Below, in pieces: positions 35,532 to 46,126 of a stretch of 64,000 nucleotides of DNA. The position numbers were made by a program, and so were the translations under genes. Origin of the DNA: Rhizobium phaseoli (lineage in GTDB: Bacteria; Pseudomonadota; Alphaproteobacteria; Rhizobiales; Rhizobiaceae); the NCBI RefSeq assembly GCF_010668805.1, contig NZ_WUFT01000003.1:357753-421752 (forward strand), in the 5' to 3' direction. Below the pieces are notes generated by a model. It had not been told where the DNA came from. It worked only from the letters and a program-made list of their open reading frames with translations, and did no database searches. Each line of letters opens with the position of its first letter. Positions within the stretch are counted from its first letter, which is position 1.

Positions 35532-37163
35532 ATGATACTGCCGTCCCACGATCGCTACGACGATCTCTATCGCGATTTCTCGTGGCGGATTCCCGAAGAC
35601 TTCAATATCGGCCGCGCCGTCAGCGACGACTGGGCGGTGCGGGCGCCGGAGCGCGTCTGCCTCGAACATTTCAGCCCGGACGGCGATCACCGCACCCTGA
35701 CCTACCGCGCGCTTGCCGACCGTTCCTCGGCCTTTGCAAATGCGCTGGTTTCGCTTGGCATAAAACGCGGCGATCGCGTCGCGCTGCTCTTGCCGCAATC
35801 CTTCGAGACGGTGATCGCGCATGTGGCGATCTACAAAACCGGCGCCATCGCGCTGCCGCTGGCGCTGCTCTTCGGCGTCGAGGCGTTGGAATACCGGCTG
35901 AAGGCGGCAGGCGTCGCGGCCGTCGTCACCAATGGCTTCGGTCTCGAGCGCATGCGGCAGATCCGCGATCGGCTGCCGATGCTGAAGCATCTCGTCAGCA
36001 TCGACGGGGCGAGCGCCGATGCGGCCGCCTTCGGCGAATTGGTCGATGGCCATTCTCCGGTCTTCGATGTCGTCAAGACCGGTCCGGACGATCCGGCGTT
36101 GATGATTTTCACCTCGGGAACCACCGGGCCGCCGAAGGGTGCGCTGCATGGCCACCGCGTCCTGCCCGGCCATATTCCCGGGATGCAATTCGCGCATGAG
36201 GGTTTTCCAAAAGCGGGCGACAAGGTCTGGACGCCGTCCGACTGGGCCTGGGCCGGCGGGCTGCTCAATGCGCTGTTGCCGAGCCTGCAGCTTGGCGTTC
36301 CCGTCGTCTCGTCGCCGGCGCAGAAATTCGATGCCGACATGGCCTACCGGATCATGGCCGAGATGGGGGTGCGCAACGCCTTCATTCCGCCGACGGCATT
36401 GAGGCTGATGCGATCCGTTGCCGATCCGCGCTCGAAATACGATCTGGTTCTGCGCACCATCGGCTCGGCCGGGGAGGCGCTCGGCCGCGAGACCTATGAA
36501 TGGGCGCAGCGCACGCTTGGCATCACCGTCAACGAATTCTACGGCCAGACGGAGTGCAATTTCGTGCTTGCTTCGAGCGCTGCCCATGGCGTCACCAAGG
36601 CGGGCGCCATCGGACGGGCGGTGCCTGGGCATCGCGTTGCGATCGTCAGTGAAGCGGGTGACGCGCTGCCAGTCGGCGAACCCGGTCAAATCGCCATCGC
36701 CAGTCCCGATCCCGTGATGTTCCTCGGCTATTGGGACGATGCGGCGGCGACGGCGCGAAAATTCGCCAAAGGCTGGCTGCTCACCGGCGATATCGGCCGG
36801 CAGGACGCGGACGGTTACATTACCTTCGAAGGCCGCGACGACGACGTCATCACCTCGTCTGGATATCGCATCGGCCCGGCCGAAATCGAGGATTGCCTGA
36901 TCGGCCATCCCGCAGTGCAGCTTGCCGCCGCCGTTGGCAAACCCGATGCTGTGCGCACCGAGATCGTCAAGGCCTATATCGTTCTGTCGCCAGGCCATCA
37001 GCCAAGCGAGGCGCTGGCCGCCGATATCAGGGAATGGGTGAAGACGCGGCTTTCAATGCATGAATATCCGCGCGAGGTGGAATTCATCGATGCCTTGCCG
37101 CTGACGACCACCGGCAAGGTGATCCGCCGGCTGCTGCGCGAAAAGGCGGCGATTGAAGGTTAG
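35532..37163 (+). CDS. AMP-dependent acyl-CoA synthetase
   Basis: 543 residues. The adenylate-forming motifs are LMIFTSGTTGPPKGALHGH near residues 190-208, NEFYGQTECNFV near 333-344, TGDIGRQDADGYITFEGR near 418-435, GYRIGPAEIED near 444-454, and the C-terminal lysine in TTGKVIRRLLRE near 525-536. It activates a carboxylic acid as acyl-CoA with ATP. The overall pattern fits the medium-chain or acetoacetate-like branch, but the acid is not known. Its stop overlaps the convergent GNAT gene by four bases. Confidence 0.88.
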   Translation: MILPSHDRYDDLYRDFSWRIPEDFNIGRAVSDDWAVRAPERVCLEHFSPDGDHRTLTYRALADRSSAFANALVSLGIKRGDRVALLLPQSFETVIAHVAIYKTGAIALPLALLFGVEALEYRLKAAGVAAVVTNGFGLERMRQIRDRLPMLKHLVSIDGASADAAAFGELVDGHSPVFDVVKTGPDDPALMIFTSGTTGPPKGALHGHRVLPGHIPGMQFAHEGFPKAGDKVWTPSDWAWAGGLLNALLPSLQLGVPVVSSPAQKFDADMAYRIMAEMGVRNAFIPPTALRLMRSVADPRSKYDLVLRTIGSAGEALGRETYEWAQRTLGITVNEFYGQTECNFVLASSAAHGVTKAGAIGRAVPGHRVAIVSEAGDALPVGEPGQIAIASPDPVMFLGYWDDAAATARKFAKGWLLTGDIGRQDADGYITFEGRDDDVITSSGYRIGPAEIEDCLIGHPAVQLAAAVGKPDAVRTEIVKAYIVLSPGHQPSEALAADIREWVKTRLSMHEYPREVEFIDALPLTTTGKVIRRLLREKAAIEG

Positions 37164-38437
37164 CCCCGGCCGGCCAGCGACATGATTTTTTCGCGCAGCA
37201 TCTTCGCCATGTTGCGGGTGCTGCGGTACATGTGAAGCTGGGCTGAGACCTGGCGCATGTCGCGGTCGCCGTTCTGCGTCAGGCCGATCACCAGAGTTCC
37301 CATCTCCTCGCGCTCCTGCCAGAAGCGGCTCATGATCGGATGATCCGAGACGGCGCAGGAATCGGAGCGGACGATATTGGCGTCGTCGAGATGCCATTCG
37401 GTGAGCTCGCTCATCAGCAGCTTGCCCGGCGAATAGCGGGCATAGTTCTCGTCATAAGCGGTCTTCCAGGTATAGGCCTCGCCGCCCATCATCAGAACGA
37501 CGATGGCGGCGATCGCCTTTCCGTTGAGGTCGATCGTGTGAATACGCACGGCGTCGACAGCGGCAAGGTTCGACACCGCCTCGCGGGCGAAGGCCGTATG
37601 ATAGCGATCGGTGACGAGAGCGCTTCGCCGCTTACCCTTCCAGCCGCCGGCTTCCATCGCCAGGAATTCCTCGAAACGGATGTGGATTTCGCGCGGCTGG
37701 CGGGCGACGGCATAAACCGCCGTCCCCTGTTCCTCCAGCAGACGCCATTGGCGGCGCATCTCGCGCATATGCGAGGAAGAGATGGTGCGGCCGAGATAGG
37801 CCGGCGCCTCTTCGTCGCTCTGCAGCATCGGCCGCAAGTAGGGATTGGTGACGGTAACGGGGAGATTGCGGCTGAGCGCCACGGCCTTGACCATGCGCAC
37901 GAAGATGCCGTTCAGCCTGAGATCCGGCAGCACTAGGATACCCGGCAGATTGAGATCGCGCGCGGTCAATCCCTCGAAGAGGTTGTCGAGGGTCTCGGCG
38001 GCATCCTCGCTGTCGACCAGCGGCGTGCCAAGCGGGCCGAAGCTGTTCGACCAGCCGCGGATGATCGACGGACCGACGGCAAAGCCCGGCTTGTCGATCG
38101 AAAACGGCATCAGAAAGCGCATGCGGCTGCGGCCGGCATGGTGGTCGCGGATCAGGGCGAAGTTTACCTGCCGGTCTTCGAGCCGCGGCATGGCGGGAGC
38201 GAGAAAGCGGCCGGAGAAGAAGACGTTCGGTTCCATCGCCCGGTGGGAGAGAAAGTCGAGTTCTTCCTGCAACTCATAGCCGAGCTTGCCCGGATAGATG
38301 CAGAGCTCGCGTCCTGGTCGTCCGATCTCGGCGCGCGCCTCGGCCCGCGGCGCTTCGAAATGCAGCGCGGCGAGATCATGCACCATGCGGTTGGCAGCGC
38401 TGTCGGTGCTTTCGGTAACGGGAGGAATACGCACCAT
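37160..38437 (-). CDS. CelD/BioF2-like GNAT-family acetyltransferase
   Basis: 425 residues. The C-terminal half is a GNAT_acetyltr_6 (CelD/BcsL-type) domain: RFEEFLAMEAGGWKGKRRSA near 250-270 and a long acceptor domain with GEAYTWKTAYDENYARYSPGKLL near 325-347. Family members often work in exopolysaccharide or cellulose modification. It directly follows the flippase gene, whose TAG is next to this ATG, so the pair is likely translated together. The substrate is unknown. Confidence 0.82.
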   Translation of the reverse strand: MVRIPPVTESTDSAANRMVHDLAALHFEAPRAEARAEIGRPGRELCIYPGKLGYELQEELDFLSHRAMEPNVFFSGRFLAPAMPRLEDRQVNFALIRDHHAGRSRMRFLMPFSIDKPGFAVGPSIIRGWSNSFGPLGTPLVDSEDAAETLDNLFEGLTARDLNLPGILVLPDLRLNGIFVRMVKAVALSRNLPVTVTNPYLRPMLQSDEEAPAYLGRTISSSHMREMRRQWRLLEEQGTAVYAVARQPREIHIRFEEFLAMEAGGWKGKRRSALVTDRYHTAFAREAVSNLAAVDAVRIHTIDLNGKAIAAIVVLMMGGEAYTWKTAYDENYARYSPGKLLMSELTEWHLDDANIVRSDSCAVSDHPIMSRFWQEREEMGTLVIGLTQNGDRDMRQVSAQLHMYRSTRNMAKMLREKIMSLAGRG

Positions 38438-39853
38438 CTATCGAACTCTCATTTCTGGCGTTGCGGCGGAGGGGCTGGCGAAGGCGAAAAGGACGATGCC
38501 GAGCGTGCGGCGCACGGCGAGATGCAGCAGGATTGCCTCGACCGCCATGGCGGAGGCTGTGGCGATCGCTGTGCCTTCGATGCCGTAATGCGGGATCAAA
38601 GCAAGGTTGAGGCCGACATTGGCCGTCAGCGCGCCGGCGTAGAGCGCGACGCAGATATTCTGTCTGCCGGCCATCATCAGCAGCGTTTCGGCCGGGCCGA
38701 CTAACGACTTGGCGAGGATGCCCGCGAGCAGGATCGCCATGACCAGATAACCGGAGGTGAAGGCGCCGCCGAAGAGCGACAGCAGAAGATGTCCGGCGGC
38801 AAGCACCACAAGGCCGACACCGAGCGCCGGCCAGAAGGTCCAGCGGGCGGCGTCGATGGCGGCGGTCGCCAGTTGGGCGTGGTCGCCTTCGGCGATAATC
38901 GAGGAGAAGCGCGGGCCGGAGGCCGCTTTGACAGAGAAATTGATGAAATGCACCAGTGCCATCGTCTTGGCGGCAGCAAAGTAGATGGCGACGTCGTGCG
39001 GCTCGAGGAAAATGCCGACAACGACGACATCGGAATTGGTCAGCAGGAAGCTGACGCCCTCGATCAGGAAAATCGGAAAGGCGACGCTGAACCAGGCGAG
39101 GAAATCGATCTTGTGCGGGCCTTTGTCGTAATGCCGGCGAAGGCGATAGAGCGTCGCGGCATACTGGCCAAGCGCGGTGACGAAGGTCGCGGCGAGTGCT
39201 GCCTGCATCGCGGTGACGGCCGTATGCTCGGCGCCGCTGGCAATGGCAATCAGCATGAAGGCGATGATGAGAATCGGGCGGATAATATAGACCGGGCTCA
39301 GCGCCATCACCGGCCAGTGGTTCGCCCGCGAGGTGCCTTCCAGAATGTCGCCGAGCGCGATCATCGGCATGGCGAGCAGGCCGAGGAAGATCGGGACGAG
39401 ATAATAGACCTGGATCATATCGCCGAAGAAATGCAGCCCCAGCATGCCGGCGGCGAGCACCACCGTGCCCGAAAGCAGTGCAAATATGCGCGCCGTGCCG
39501 GTGAGGCCGCGGATTTCCTCGAAGGCGCCGGCTGCCCTGTATTGCGGCAGGAAGCGGATGATCGCCGTGTGGAAACCAAGGCATGAGAGATCGCCGAAGA
39601 CGACGACCAGTACCCAGACGAAAACGAAGATGCCGTATTCATATTCGCCCATCAGCCGGGCAAGCACGATCTGGGAGACGAAGGCAAGTGCGGCGCTGAG
39701 GATGCGGATCGCAAAGGCCGTCAGCGCCATGCGCTGAGCGGCCGCCTTCTCACCGCGTTCGGTGAGCACGGCTGCAAGCATTCGCAACGCGCGGCCGCCG
39801 ATCGGGCGCAGGCCCGCGGGCAGCATCTTTTCCGCTGTTTCTATGACCGCCAT
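38438..39853 (-). CDS. Polysaccharide flippase (MATE/Wzx-like, MVF superfamily)
   Basis: 471 residues from ATG 39853; GTG 39862 adds three. About 12-14 membrane helices are seen, beginning with LTAFAIRILSAALAFVSQIV after a basic N-terminus; LARLMGEYEYGIFVFVWVLVVVFG follows. This is the pattern of the polysaccharide_synt family that moves lipid-linked oligosaccharides or repeat units across the inner membrane. It pairs with the CelD-like acetyltransferase downstream. No glycosyltransferase or Wzy-type polymerase is next to it. Confidence 0.85.
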   Translation of the reverse strand: MAVIETAEKMLPAGLRPIGGRALRMLAAVLTERGEKAAAQRMALTAFAIRILSAALAFVSQIVLARLMGEYEYGIFVFVWVLVVVFGDLSCLGFHTAIIRFLPQYRAAGAFEEIRGLTGTARIFALLSGTVVLAAGMLGLHFFGDMIQVYYLVPIFLGLLAMPMIALGDILEGTSRANHWPVMALSPVYIIRPILIIAFMLIAIASGAEHTAVTAMQAALAATFVTALGQYAATLYRLRRHYDKGPHKIDFLAWFSVAFPIFLIEGVSFLLTNSDVVVVGIFLEPHDVAIYFAAAKTMALVHFINFSVKAASGPRFSSIIAEGDHAQLATAAIDAARWTFWPALGVGLVVLAAGHLLLSLFGGAFTSGYLVMAILLAGILAKSLVGPAETLLMMAGRQNICVALYAGALTANVGLNLALIPHYGIEGTAIATASAMAVEAILLHLAVRRTLGIVLFAFASPSAATPEMRVR

Positions 39854-39987
39854 GATGAACACGCAAAACTCTGAAAGTCAGGCAAATCGTCCCGAAGTCT
39901 TGACAGAACAGGGTTAAGAAACGGTTCCGGATCGGGCTTGCTGCCCGATGCTGTCATTCCGGTTTTCCGACGCTGCCGCAGAAAAGA

Positions 39988-40011
39988 AAATGCCGCCCGA
40001 AGGCGGCATTT
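39988..40011 (-). terminator. Rho-independent terminator of secA
   Basis: On the minus strand the stem aaatgccgcc/ggcggcattt encloses a ttcg tetraloop, followed by ttttcttttctg. It lies 23 bases after the secA stop. Confidence 0.8.
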
Positions 40012-40033
40012 ATTTCAGTCTTTGCGGCTTGTC

Positions 40034-42751
40034 TCAGACCTGCTCGAAGGCGCCGTGGCAATGCTTGTATTTCTTGCCGGAGCCGCAGGGGCAGGTCTCG
40101 TTGCGGCCGACTTTGCCCCAGGTGGCCGGGTCGTCGGGATTGCGGTTCTCAGGCGAAACGATGACTTCCGATGCCTGGTAGATCGCCGGGGCGAAATCGT
40201 CCTCGCCGGTCGTCGGATCGAGGTGGTGAGCCTGCATCAACGGCGGTTCGGGCTCGACAGGGGCCTGCTGCACCAGCTCAACGCGCATCAGCTGGGCGGT
40301 CACCGCCTCGCGCAGATTGTTCAGCAGCGCGGTGAACAGCTCGAAGGCTTCCGACTTGTATTCCTGCAGCGGATCGCGCTGGGCATAGCCGCGGAAGCCG
40401 ATGACGGAACGCAGATGGTCGAGATTGACGATGTGCTCGCGCCAGAGATGATCGAGCGTCTGCATGACCACCGAGCGTTCGACATAATGCATGATGTCGT
40501 CGCCGAAACGCTCGGCCTTTTCCGTGAAAGCGGCGTTGGTGGCTTCCGTCAGGCGCTCGCGGATATCGTCTTCGCCAATGCCCTCTTCTTTCACCCAGTC
40601 CTCGATTGGCAGGTCGAGATTGAGGATGTTCAGAGCACCGGTCTTCAGGCCGGCAGCATCCCATTGTTCGGCATAAGCGCGCTCGGGAATGTGCTTTTCG
40701 ACCAGATCCTCGATCACCTCACGGCGCATGTCGGAAACGGTTTCGGAAATATTGGTCGATTCCATCAGTTCGAGGCGCTGCTCGAAGATCACCTTGCGCT
40801 GATCGTTGAGAACGTCGTCGTACTTCAACAGGTTCTTGCGGATATCGAAGTTGCGGGCTTCGACCTTCTTCTGGGCGCGCTCCAGGGCCTTGTTGATCCA
40901 CGGATGGACGATCGCCTCGCCCTCCTTGAGGCCGAGCTTCGTCAGCATGCTGTCCATGCGGTCGGAGCCGAAGATGCGCATCAGGTCGTCCTGAAGCGAG
41001 AGGTAGAATTTTGAGCGGCCGGGGTCGCCCTGACGGCCGGAGCGGCCGCGCAGCTGGTTGTCGATGCGGCGGCTTTCATGGCGTTCGGTGGCGATGACGT
41101 AGAGACCGCCTGCGGCGAGCGCCTTCTGCTTGAGTTCCTTGATTTCCTCGACGATTGCCTGGACCCGGGCGTCACGCTCCGGACCGGCTTCGACTTCGCC
41201 GAGTTCGCGCTCGATGCGCATGTCGAGGTTGCCGCCGAGCTGAATGTCGGTGCCGCGGCCGGCCATATTGGTGGCGATCGTGATGGCACCCGGCACGCCG
41301 GCCTGGGCGACGATATAGGCTTCCTGCTCGTGATAGCGGGCGTTCAGCACTTTGAAGTCGTCGAAGCCCTGATTGCGCAGGCGCTCGGCGAGCAGTTCGG
41401 ATTTTTCGATCGAGGTGGTGCCGACCAGCACCGGCTGGCCGCGCTTGTGGGCATCGAGGATTTCCTCGATGATCGCCTTGAACTTCTCGTCGAAGGTCCG
41501 GTAAACCTCGTCGTCTTCGTCGAGGCGCTTGATCGGCAGGTTGGTCGGAACCTCGATGACATCGAGATTATAGATGTTGGCGAATTCTTCCGCTTCCGTC
41601 TGCGCCGTACCGGTCATGCCGGCAAGCTTGGCGTACATGCGGAAATAGTTCTGGAAGGTGATCGAGGCCAGCGTCTGGTTTTCCGGCTGGATCTGCACCC
41701 TTTCCTTGGCTTCGAGCGCCTGGTGCTGACCTTCCGAATAACGGCGGCCCGGCATCATGCGGCCGGTGAACTCGTCGATGATGACAACTTCGTCGTTGCG
41801 GACGATATAGTCCTTATCGCGCTGGAACAGCTTGTGGGCCTTCAGCGCGTTGTTGACGTGGTGGACGATCGCGACGTTCTCGATGTCGTAGAGTGCGTTG
41901 CCCTTCAAGAGACCGGCCTGACGAAGCAGGTTTTCCAGCTTCTCGGTACCCTCTTCGGAGAAGTTGGCCGAGCGCTGCTTCTCGTCGATCTCGTAATCGC
42001 TGGGCACCAGCATCGGAATGTAGGCGTCGATCGTATTATAGAGTTCGGAGCGGTCGTCGAGCGGACCGGAGATGATCAGCGGCGTGCGCGCCTCGTCGAC
42101 GAGGATCGAGTCCACTTCGTCGACGATCGCGAAGTTGTGGCCGCGCTGGACCATCTGGTTCTTCTCGTACTTCATGTTATCGCGCAGATAATCGAAGCCG
42201 AGTTCGTTGTTGGTGGCGTATGTGATGTCGCAGGCATAGGCCGCATGGCGTTCCTCGTCGGAGAGGCCATGGACGATGACGCCGGTGGTCATGCCGAGGA
42301 AGCTGTAGACGCGGCCCATGGTCGCGGCATCGCGTTGGGCGAGGTAATCGTTGACGGTGACGACGTGCACGCCCTTGCCGGAAAGCGCGTTCAGATAGAC
42401 CGGCAGGGTGGCGACAAGGGTCTTGCCTTCGCCGGTCTTCATTTCGGCGATCGCATTGGAATGCAGGATCATGCCGCCGACCAGCTGTACGTCAAAAGGC
42501 CGCAGGCCGAGAACGCGGCGCGAGGCTTCGCGCACGACGGCAAAGGCCGGGATCAGAATGTCGTCGAGCGTCTTACCCTCGGCAAGCAGCGCACGAAACT
42601 CCACGGTCTTTGCCGCGAGCTGCTCGTCCGTCAGGGCCTTGGTCTTCTCTTCAATAGAGTTGATGGCAGTGACGTTCGGCTGGAAAGACCGCACACGGCG
42701 GTCATTGGAAGATCCAAACAACTTGCGGGCTAGACCGCCAAAGCTGACCAT
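40034..42751 (-). CDS. secA: Preprotein translocase ATPase SecA
   Basis: 905 residues. Motor motif Walker A is [14 protein letters not shown] near residues 106-119, and the DEAD-type box is [15 protein letters not shown] near 211-225. The second nucleotide domain has [11 protein letters not shown] near 500 and [18 protein letters not shown] near 575-592. The C-terminus has the zinc-binding [14 protein letters not shown] used to bind SecB or lipids. SecA drives Sec-dependent export. An AAAGGA ribosome binding site precedes ATG 42751. It is divergent from a parvulin gene, another export-linked protein. Confidence 0.98.
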   Translation of the reverse strand: MVSFGGLARKLFGSSNDRRVRSFQPNVTAINSIEEKTKALTDEQLAAKTVEFRALLAEGKTLDDILIPAFAVVREASRRVLGLRPFDVQLVGGMILHSNAIAEMKTGEGKTLVATLPVYLNALSGKGVHVVTVNDYLAQRDAATMGRVYSFLGMTTGVIVHGLSDEERHAAYACDITYATNNELGFDYLRDNMKYEKNQMVQRGHNFAIVDEVDSILVDEARTPLIISGPLDDRSELYNTIDAYIPMLVPSDYEIDEKQRSANFSEEGTEKLENLLRQAGLLKGNALYDIENVAIVHHVNNALKAHKLFQRDKDYIVRNDEVVIIDEFTGRMMPGRRYSEGQHQALEAKERVQIQPENQTLASITFQNYFRMYAKLAGMTGTAQTEAEEFANIYNLDVIEVPTNLPIKRLDEDDEVYRTFDEKFKAIIEEILDAHKRGQPVLVGTTSIEKSELLAERLRNQGFDDFKVLNARYHEQEAYIVAQAGVPGAITIATNMAGRGTDIQLGGNLDMRIERELGEVEAGPERDARVQAIVEEIKELKQKALAAGGLYVIATERHESRRIDNQLRGRSGRQGDPGRSKFYLSLQDDLMRIFGSDRMDSMLTKLGLKEGEAIVHPWINKALERAQKKVEARNFDIRKNLLKYDDVLNDQRKVIFEQRLELMESTNISETVSDMRREVIEDLVEKHIPERAYAEQWDAAGLKTGALNILNLDLPIEDWVKEEGIGEDDIRERLTEATNAAFTEKAERFGDDIMHYVERSVVMQTLDHLWREHIVNLDHLRSVIGFRGYAQRDPLQEYKSEAFELFTALLNNLREAVTAQLMRVELVQQAPVEPEPPLMQAHHLDPTTGEDDFAPAIYQASEVIVSPENRNPDDPATWGKVGRNETCPCGSGKKYKHCHGAFEQV

Positions 42752-42996
42752 ATGACTGGTCCTTTCTCAAATATTCATCCCCGACGTTTGTTGTTCGCGG
42801 CCCAGCCGAAAATCAGGCGCGCGGCTAAAACGCCCGGAAACTGTTCTGGACGCGAGGTTGCGTGACAGATAAGAGGGGGGTCGAATGATGTCAACGGATT
42901 TGGCGGATACAGAAAGGCCACAATCCGGTGTTGATGGCTATTTTGGGCCGATTCAGGCGATGCTGAAACCGGCGATGTAACTGTGAAGGGTATTTC

Positions 42997-43878
42997 ATGT
43001 TGAGCACCTACAAACTTGCCGTACTGGCGTTTGCAACTTTCGTTGCGCTCCAGGCCCCGGCCTATGCCGATGACGCCGTCATCGCCAAGGTCGGCACGCT
43101 GGAGATTCACCAGTCGGAACTCGACCTCGCCGTCGCCAATCTCGACCCGCAGCTGGCGCAGCTTCCCGATGACCAGAAGAAGGTCGCAGCCCTTTCGGCC
43201 GCCATCGACGTGAAGCTGCTCGCTGCCGACGCTGCGGCCGAAAAGCTCGATCAGACCGACGAATTCAAGAAGCGCATGCAGTATCTCACCGACCGCGAGC
43301 TGCACAATGCCTACTTCAAGAAGCATGTCGTCGACATCGTAACGCCTGAAGAAGTTAAGGCTCGCTACGACAAGGAAGTCGCTGCCCTGCCGAAGCAGGA
43401 GGAAGTCCACGCCCGTCATATCCTCGTCAAGACCGAGGACGAAGCCAAGGACATCATCAAGCAGCTCGACGCCGGCAAGGATTTCGCCGAACTCGCCAAG
43501 GAAAAGTCCACCGATCCGAACAAATCGGAAGGCGGCGATCTCGGCTATTTCTCGCGCGGCCGCATGGTCAAGGAATTCGAGGACGCGGCCTTCGCGATGG
43601 AGAAGGGCACCTATTCCAAGACGCCCGTCAAAACCGATTTCGGCTATCACGTCATCAAGGTCGAGGATAAGCGCGACGCCGCACCGCCGCCCTTCGAGCA
43701 GGTGCAGGATCAGGTTCGTCAGCTCGTCATGCGCGACAAGTATCTTGAGCTTCTGAACAAGGCGAAGGCCTCCGCCAAGATCGAAATCACCGACGAGACG
43801 CTGCGCAAGGGTTACGATCAGGCCAACAAGCAGCCTGAGCCGGGCAGCGAGCCTGTCGCGCCGGCGCCGAAGCAGTAA
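42997..43878 (+). CDS. Periplasmic parvulin-type peptidyl-prolyl isomerase
   Basis: 293 residues with a signal peptide (cleavage after APAYA near residue 24). A SurA_N-like helical region (about 30-130) is followed by a parvulin domain at about 138-235, with HARHILVKTEDEAKDI, GGDLGYFSRGRMVKEFEDA and DFGYHVIKVEDKR. A proline-rich tail ends the protein. It assists folding of exported proteins. It is divergent from secA, an arrangement kept in many rhizobia. Confidence 0.92.
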   Translation: MLSTYKLAVLAFATFVALQAPAYADDAVIAKVGTLEIHQSELDLAVANLDPQLAQLPDDQKKVAALSAAIDVKLLAADAAAEKLDQTDEFKKRMQYLTDRELHNAYFKKHVVDIVTPEEVKARYDKEVAALPKQEEVHARHILVKTEDEAKDIIKQLDAGKDFAELAKEKSTDPNKSEGGDLGYFSRGRMVKEFEDAAFAMEKGTYSKTPVKTDFGYHVIKVEDKRDAAPPPFEQVQDQVRQLVMRDKYLELLNKAKASAKIEITDETLRKGYDQANKQPEPGSEPVAPAPKQ

Positions 43879-43888
43879 TATCCGCATC

Positions 43889-43914
43889 AGGGCCCGGTTT
43901 TTCCGGGCCCTTTA
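43889..43914 (+). terminator. Rho-independent terminator of the parvulin gene
   Basis: Stem gggcccgg (43890-43897) and ccgggccc (43903-43910) around ttttt, then tttac. It is 11 bases after the stop. Confidence 0.8.
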
Positions 43915-44019
43915 CTGCATAATTCCTTAAATCGGAATCGATTTAAGGGCAAAATTATGCAGCAATTTTAAAGTGTTACAGCGTCCTTTGCGCGTCTGAA
44001 AAGACGCACGGCGCTGTAA
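43915..44019. repeat. Nested palindromic repeats in front of argJ
   Basis: First unit 43915-43962: outer arms ctgcataatt/aattatgcag, inner arms ccttaaatcg/cgatttaagg. Second unit 43977-44019: ttacagcg/cgctgtaa around gcgtct-gaa-aagacgc. These are sequence types that recur between genes in Rhizobium genomes. They lie inside the argJ leader, so an effect on transcription or translation is possible but not shown. Confidence 0.65.
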
Positions 44020-44097
44020 TATCGTTGTTGTTGTTGCATTTCCGGACGGCGAACCGGTTTCCATTTCGCCTGGAAATGCCCATTGGCAGGTTTCATC

Positions 44098-45339
44098 ATG
44101 TCCGGTTCCGTCTCTCCGCTCGCTCCGAAATCCTTCGTCTCGATGCCGCCGCTGCGCGGCGTGCGCATGGCGACGGCTTCCGCCGGCATCAAGTACAAGA
44201 ACCGCACCGACGTGCTGATGATGGTCTTCGACACGCCGGCGACCGTTGCGGGCGTCTTCACCCGTTCGAAGTGCCCGTCGGCGCCGGTCGATTTCTGCCG
44301 GGCCAATCTGCCGCATGGCAGCGCCCGCGCCGTCGTCGTCAATTCCGGCAATGCCAATGCCTTCACCGGCCTGAAGGGTCGGCAAGCGACCGCACTGACG
44401 GCGAAGTCGGCTGCCGCTGCGGTCGGCTGCGCTGAAAACGAAGTCTATCTGGCCTCGACCGGCGTCATCGGCGAGCCGCTCGACGCCACCAAATTCTCGG
44501 GCGTTCTGGAGCGGATGCAGGGCGAGGCGACCAGCGATTTCTGGTTCGAGGCCGCCAAGGCGATCATGACGACCGACACCTATCCAAAAGTTTCGACCCG
44601 CAGCGCCGAGATTGGCGGCGTCGTCGTGACGATCAACGGCATTGCCAAGGGCGCCGGCATGATCGCGCCCGATATGGCGACGATGCTTTCGTTCGTCGTC
44701 ACCGATGCCGACATCGCGCCCGAGGCGTTGCAAGTGCTTCTATCCGATGGCGTCGGCCCGACCTTCAATTCCATGACAGTCGACAGCGACACCTCCACCT
44801 CCGATACGCTGATGCTGTTTGCGACCGGTGCTGCGGCCAAGGACGGCCAGGCCCGTATCGAAAGCGCCGGCGACCCGCGCCTTGCGGCCTTCCGTGCCGC
44901 CCTCAACGACGTGCTGAAAGATCTTTCGCTACAGGTGGTGCGGGACGGCGAGGGCGCCACCAAGATGCTCGAAATCACCGTGACGGGCGCCGAGAGCGAT
45001 GCCGCGGCCAAGCGCATCGGACTGTCGATCGCCAATTCGCCGCTGGTCAAGACGGCGGCCGCCGGCGAAGACGCCAATTGGGGCCGCATCGTCATGGCGG
45101 TCGGCAAATCGGGCGAGATGGCCGACCGCGACCGGCTCGCCATCTGGTTCGGCGACATCAGGGTCGCCGTCAATGGCGAGCGCGATCCCGATTATTCCGA
45201 GGAGGCTGCCTCGAATGTCATGAAGGCGCAGGATATCCCCGTCAAAGTGGACATTGGACTCGGCACTGGTTCGGCAACCGTCTGGACCTGCGACCTCACC
45301 AAGGAATATGTTGCGATCAATGGCGACTATCGGAGCTGA
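44098..45339 (+). CDS. argJ: Bifunctional glutamate N-acetyltransferase/amino-acid acetyltransferase
   Basis: 413 residues from ATG 44098 ([13 protein letters not shown]). The autocatalytic cleavage site is seen at [13 protein letters not shown], between Ala and Thr near residues 200-201, which produces the alpha and beta subunits. [10 protein letters not shown] near 81-90 is conserved. ArgJ transfers acetyl from N-acetylornithine to glutamate in the cyclic arginine pathway. The next GNAT gene overlaps its 3' end by about 20 bases. Confidence 0.96.
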   Translation: MSGSVSPLAPKSFVSMPPLRGVRMATASAGIKYKNRTDVLMMVFDTPATVAGVFTRSKCPSAPVDFCRANLPHGSARAVVVNSGNANAFTGLKGRQATALTAKSAAAAVGCAENEVYLASTGVIGEPLDATKFSGVLERMQGEATSDFWFEAAKAIMTTDTYPKVSTRSAEIGGVVVTINGIAKGAGMIAPDMATMLSFVVTDADIAPEALQVLLSDGVGPTFNSMTVDSDTSTSDTLMLFATGAAAKDGQARIESAGDPRLAAFRAALNDVLKDLSLQVVRDGEGATKMLEITVTGAESDAAAKRIGLSIANSPLVKTAAAGEDANWGRIVMAVGKSGEMADRDRLAIWFGDIRVAVNGERDPDYSEEAASNVMKAQDIPVKVDIGLGTGSATVWTCDLTKEYVAINGDYRS

Positions 45340-46126
45340 TCGTTCTTTGGTGCAGGCATCCATCTCTTCTCACAATCTGCCGCTGGTGCGCAGGCTGGAG
45401 GCCGTGGGCTTCCGGGCCTGGCCGGCAGCGTCCGTGCAATATGACGGCAGCTGGCAGGTGCGGCTGACGGCCGGCCATCCGTCCAACCGGCTGAATTCGA
45501 TCGTGCCGCTCGATCCCTCGGATCATCGCGACGTCGAAATCCGCCTGGAAAAGGCGAGCCGGAAGTTCGAGGCCTATGGCCGCGCCGCGGTCATCCGCCA
45601 GACGCCGCTTGCTTCGCCGGTGCTGATCGAGCTTCTGCGTGCGCAGAGCTGGACGCGGTTCGACGAGACGGTGGTGATGACCTGCGACCTGGCCGAGGCC
45701 GCGCTGCCGGATACGCTCGATCACCTGCCGACCCATGATATCGGCCGGTTCGTCGATGCCAACCTCGCCGTCGACCAGGCGCCACTGAGCTTGAAGCCGG
45801 CGCTTGCCGAAATCATTTCGGCGATCAAGCCGCCGTCCGGCCTGTTCATGATCGAGAATGCGGCCGACGGACCGCTGGCGACCGTGCTCTGCGTCCAGGA
45901 TAACGACCTTGCCGGCATCATGTCGCTTTCGGTCTCCGAAACGCGGCGGCGCGAGGGACTGGGCACCGAGATCCTGACCTCGGCGCTGCGCTGGGCGCGC
46001 ATGCGCAGCGCCCGTTCGGCGTGGCTGCAGGTGAAACTCTCCAACCGTCCGGCCATCGCGCTCTATGAACGCCTGGGTTTTCGTGACGCCTATCATTATT
46101 GCTATTGGCAGCAGGAGCCGCGATGA
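45320..46126 (+). CDS. GNAT-family N-acetyltransferase
   Basis: 268 residues if read from ATG 45320, overlapping the end of argJ; GTG 45353 would avoid the overlap, and neither has a good ribosome binding site. The C-terminal GNAT domain has [21 protein letters not shown] near residues 213-233 and [23 protein letters not shown] at the end. The N-terminal half is a second, degenerate acetyltransferase-like region. The substrate is unknown. Its TGA overlaps the mutT start (ATGA). Confidence 0.82.
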   Translation: MATIGADRSLVQASISSHNLPLVRRLEAVGFRAWPAASVQYDGSWQVRLTAGHPSNRLNSIVPLDPSDHRDVEIRLEKASRKFEAYGRAAVIRQTPLASPVLIELLRAQSWTRFDETVVMTCDLAEAALPDTLDHLPTHDIGRFVDANLAVDQAPLSLKPALAEIISAIKPPSGLFMIENAADGPLATVLCVQDNDLAGIMSLSVSETRRREGLGTEILTSALRWARMRSARSAWLQVKLSNRPAIALYERLGFRDAYHYCYWQQEPR

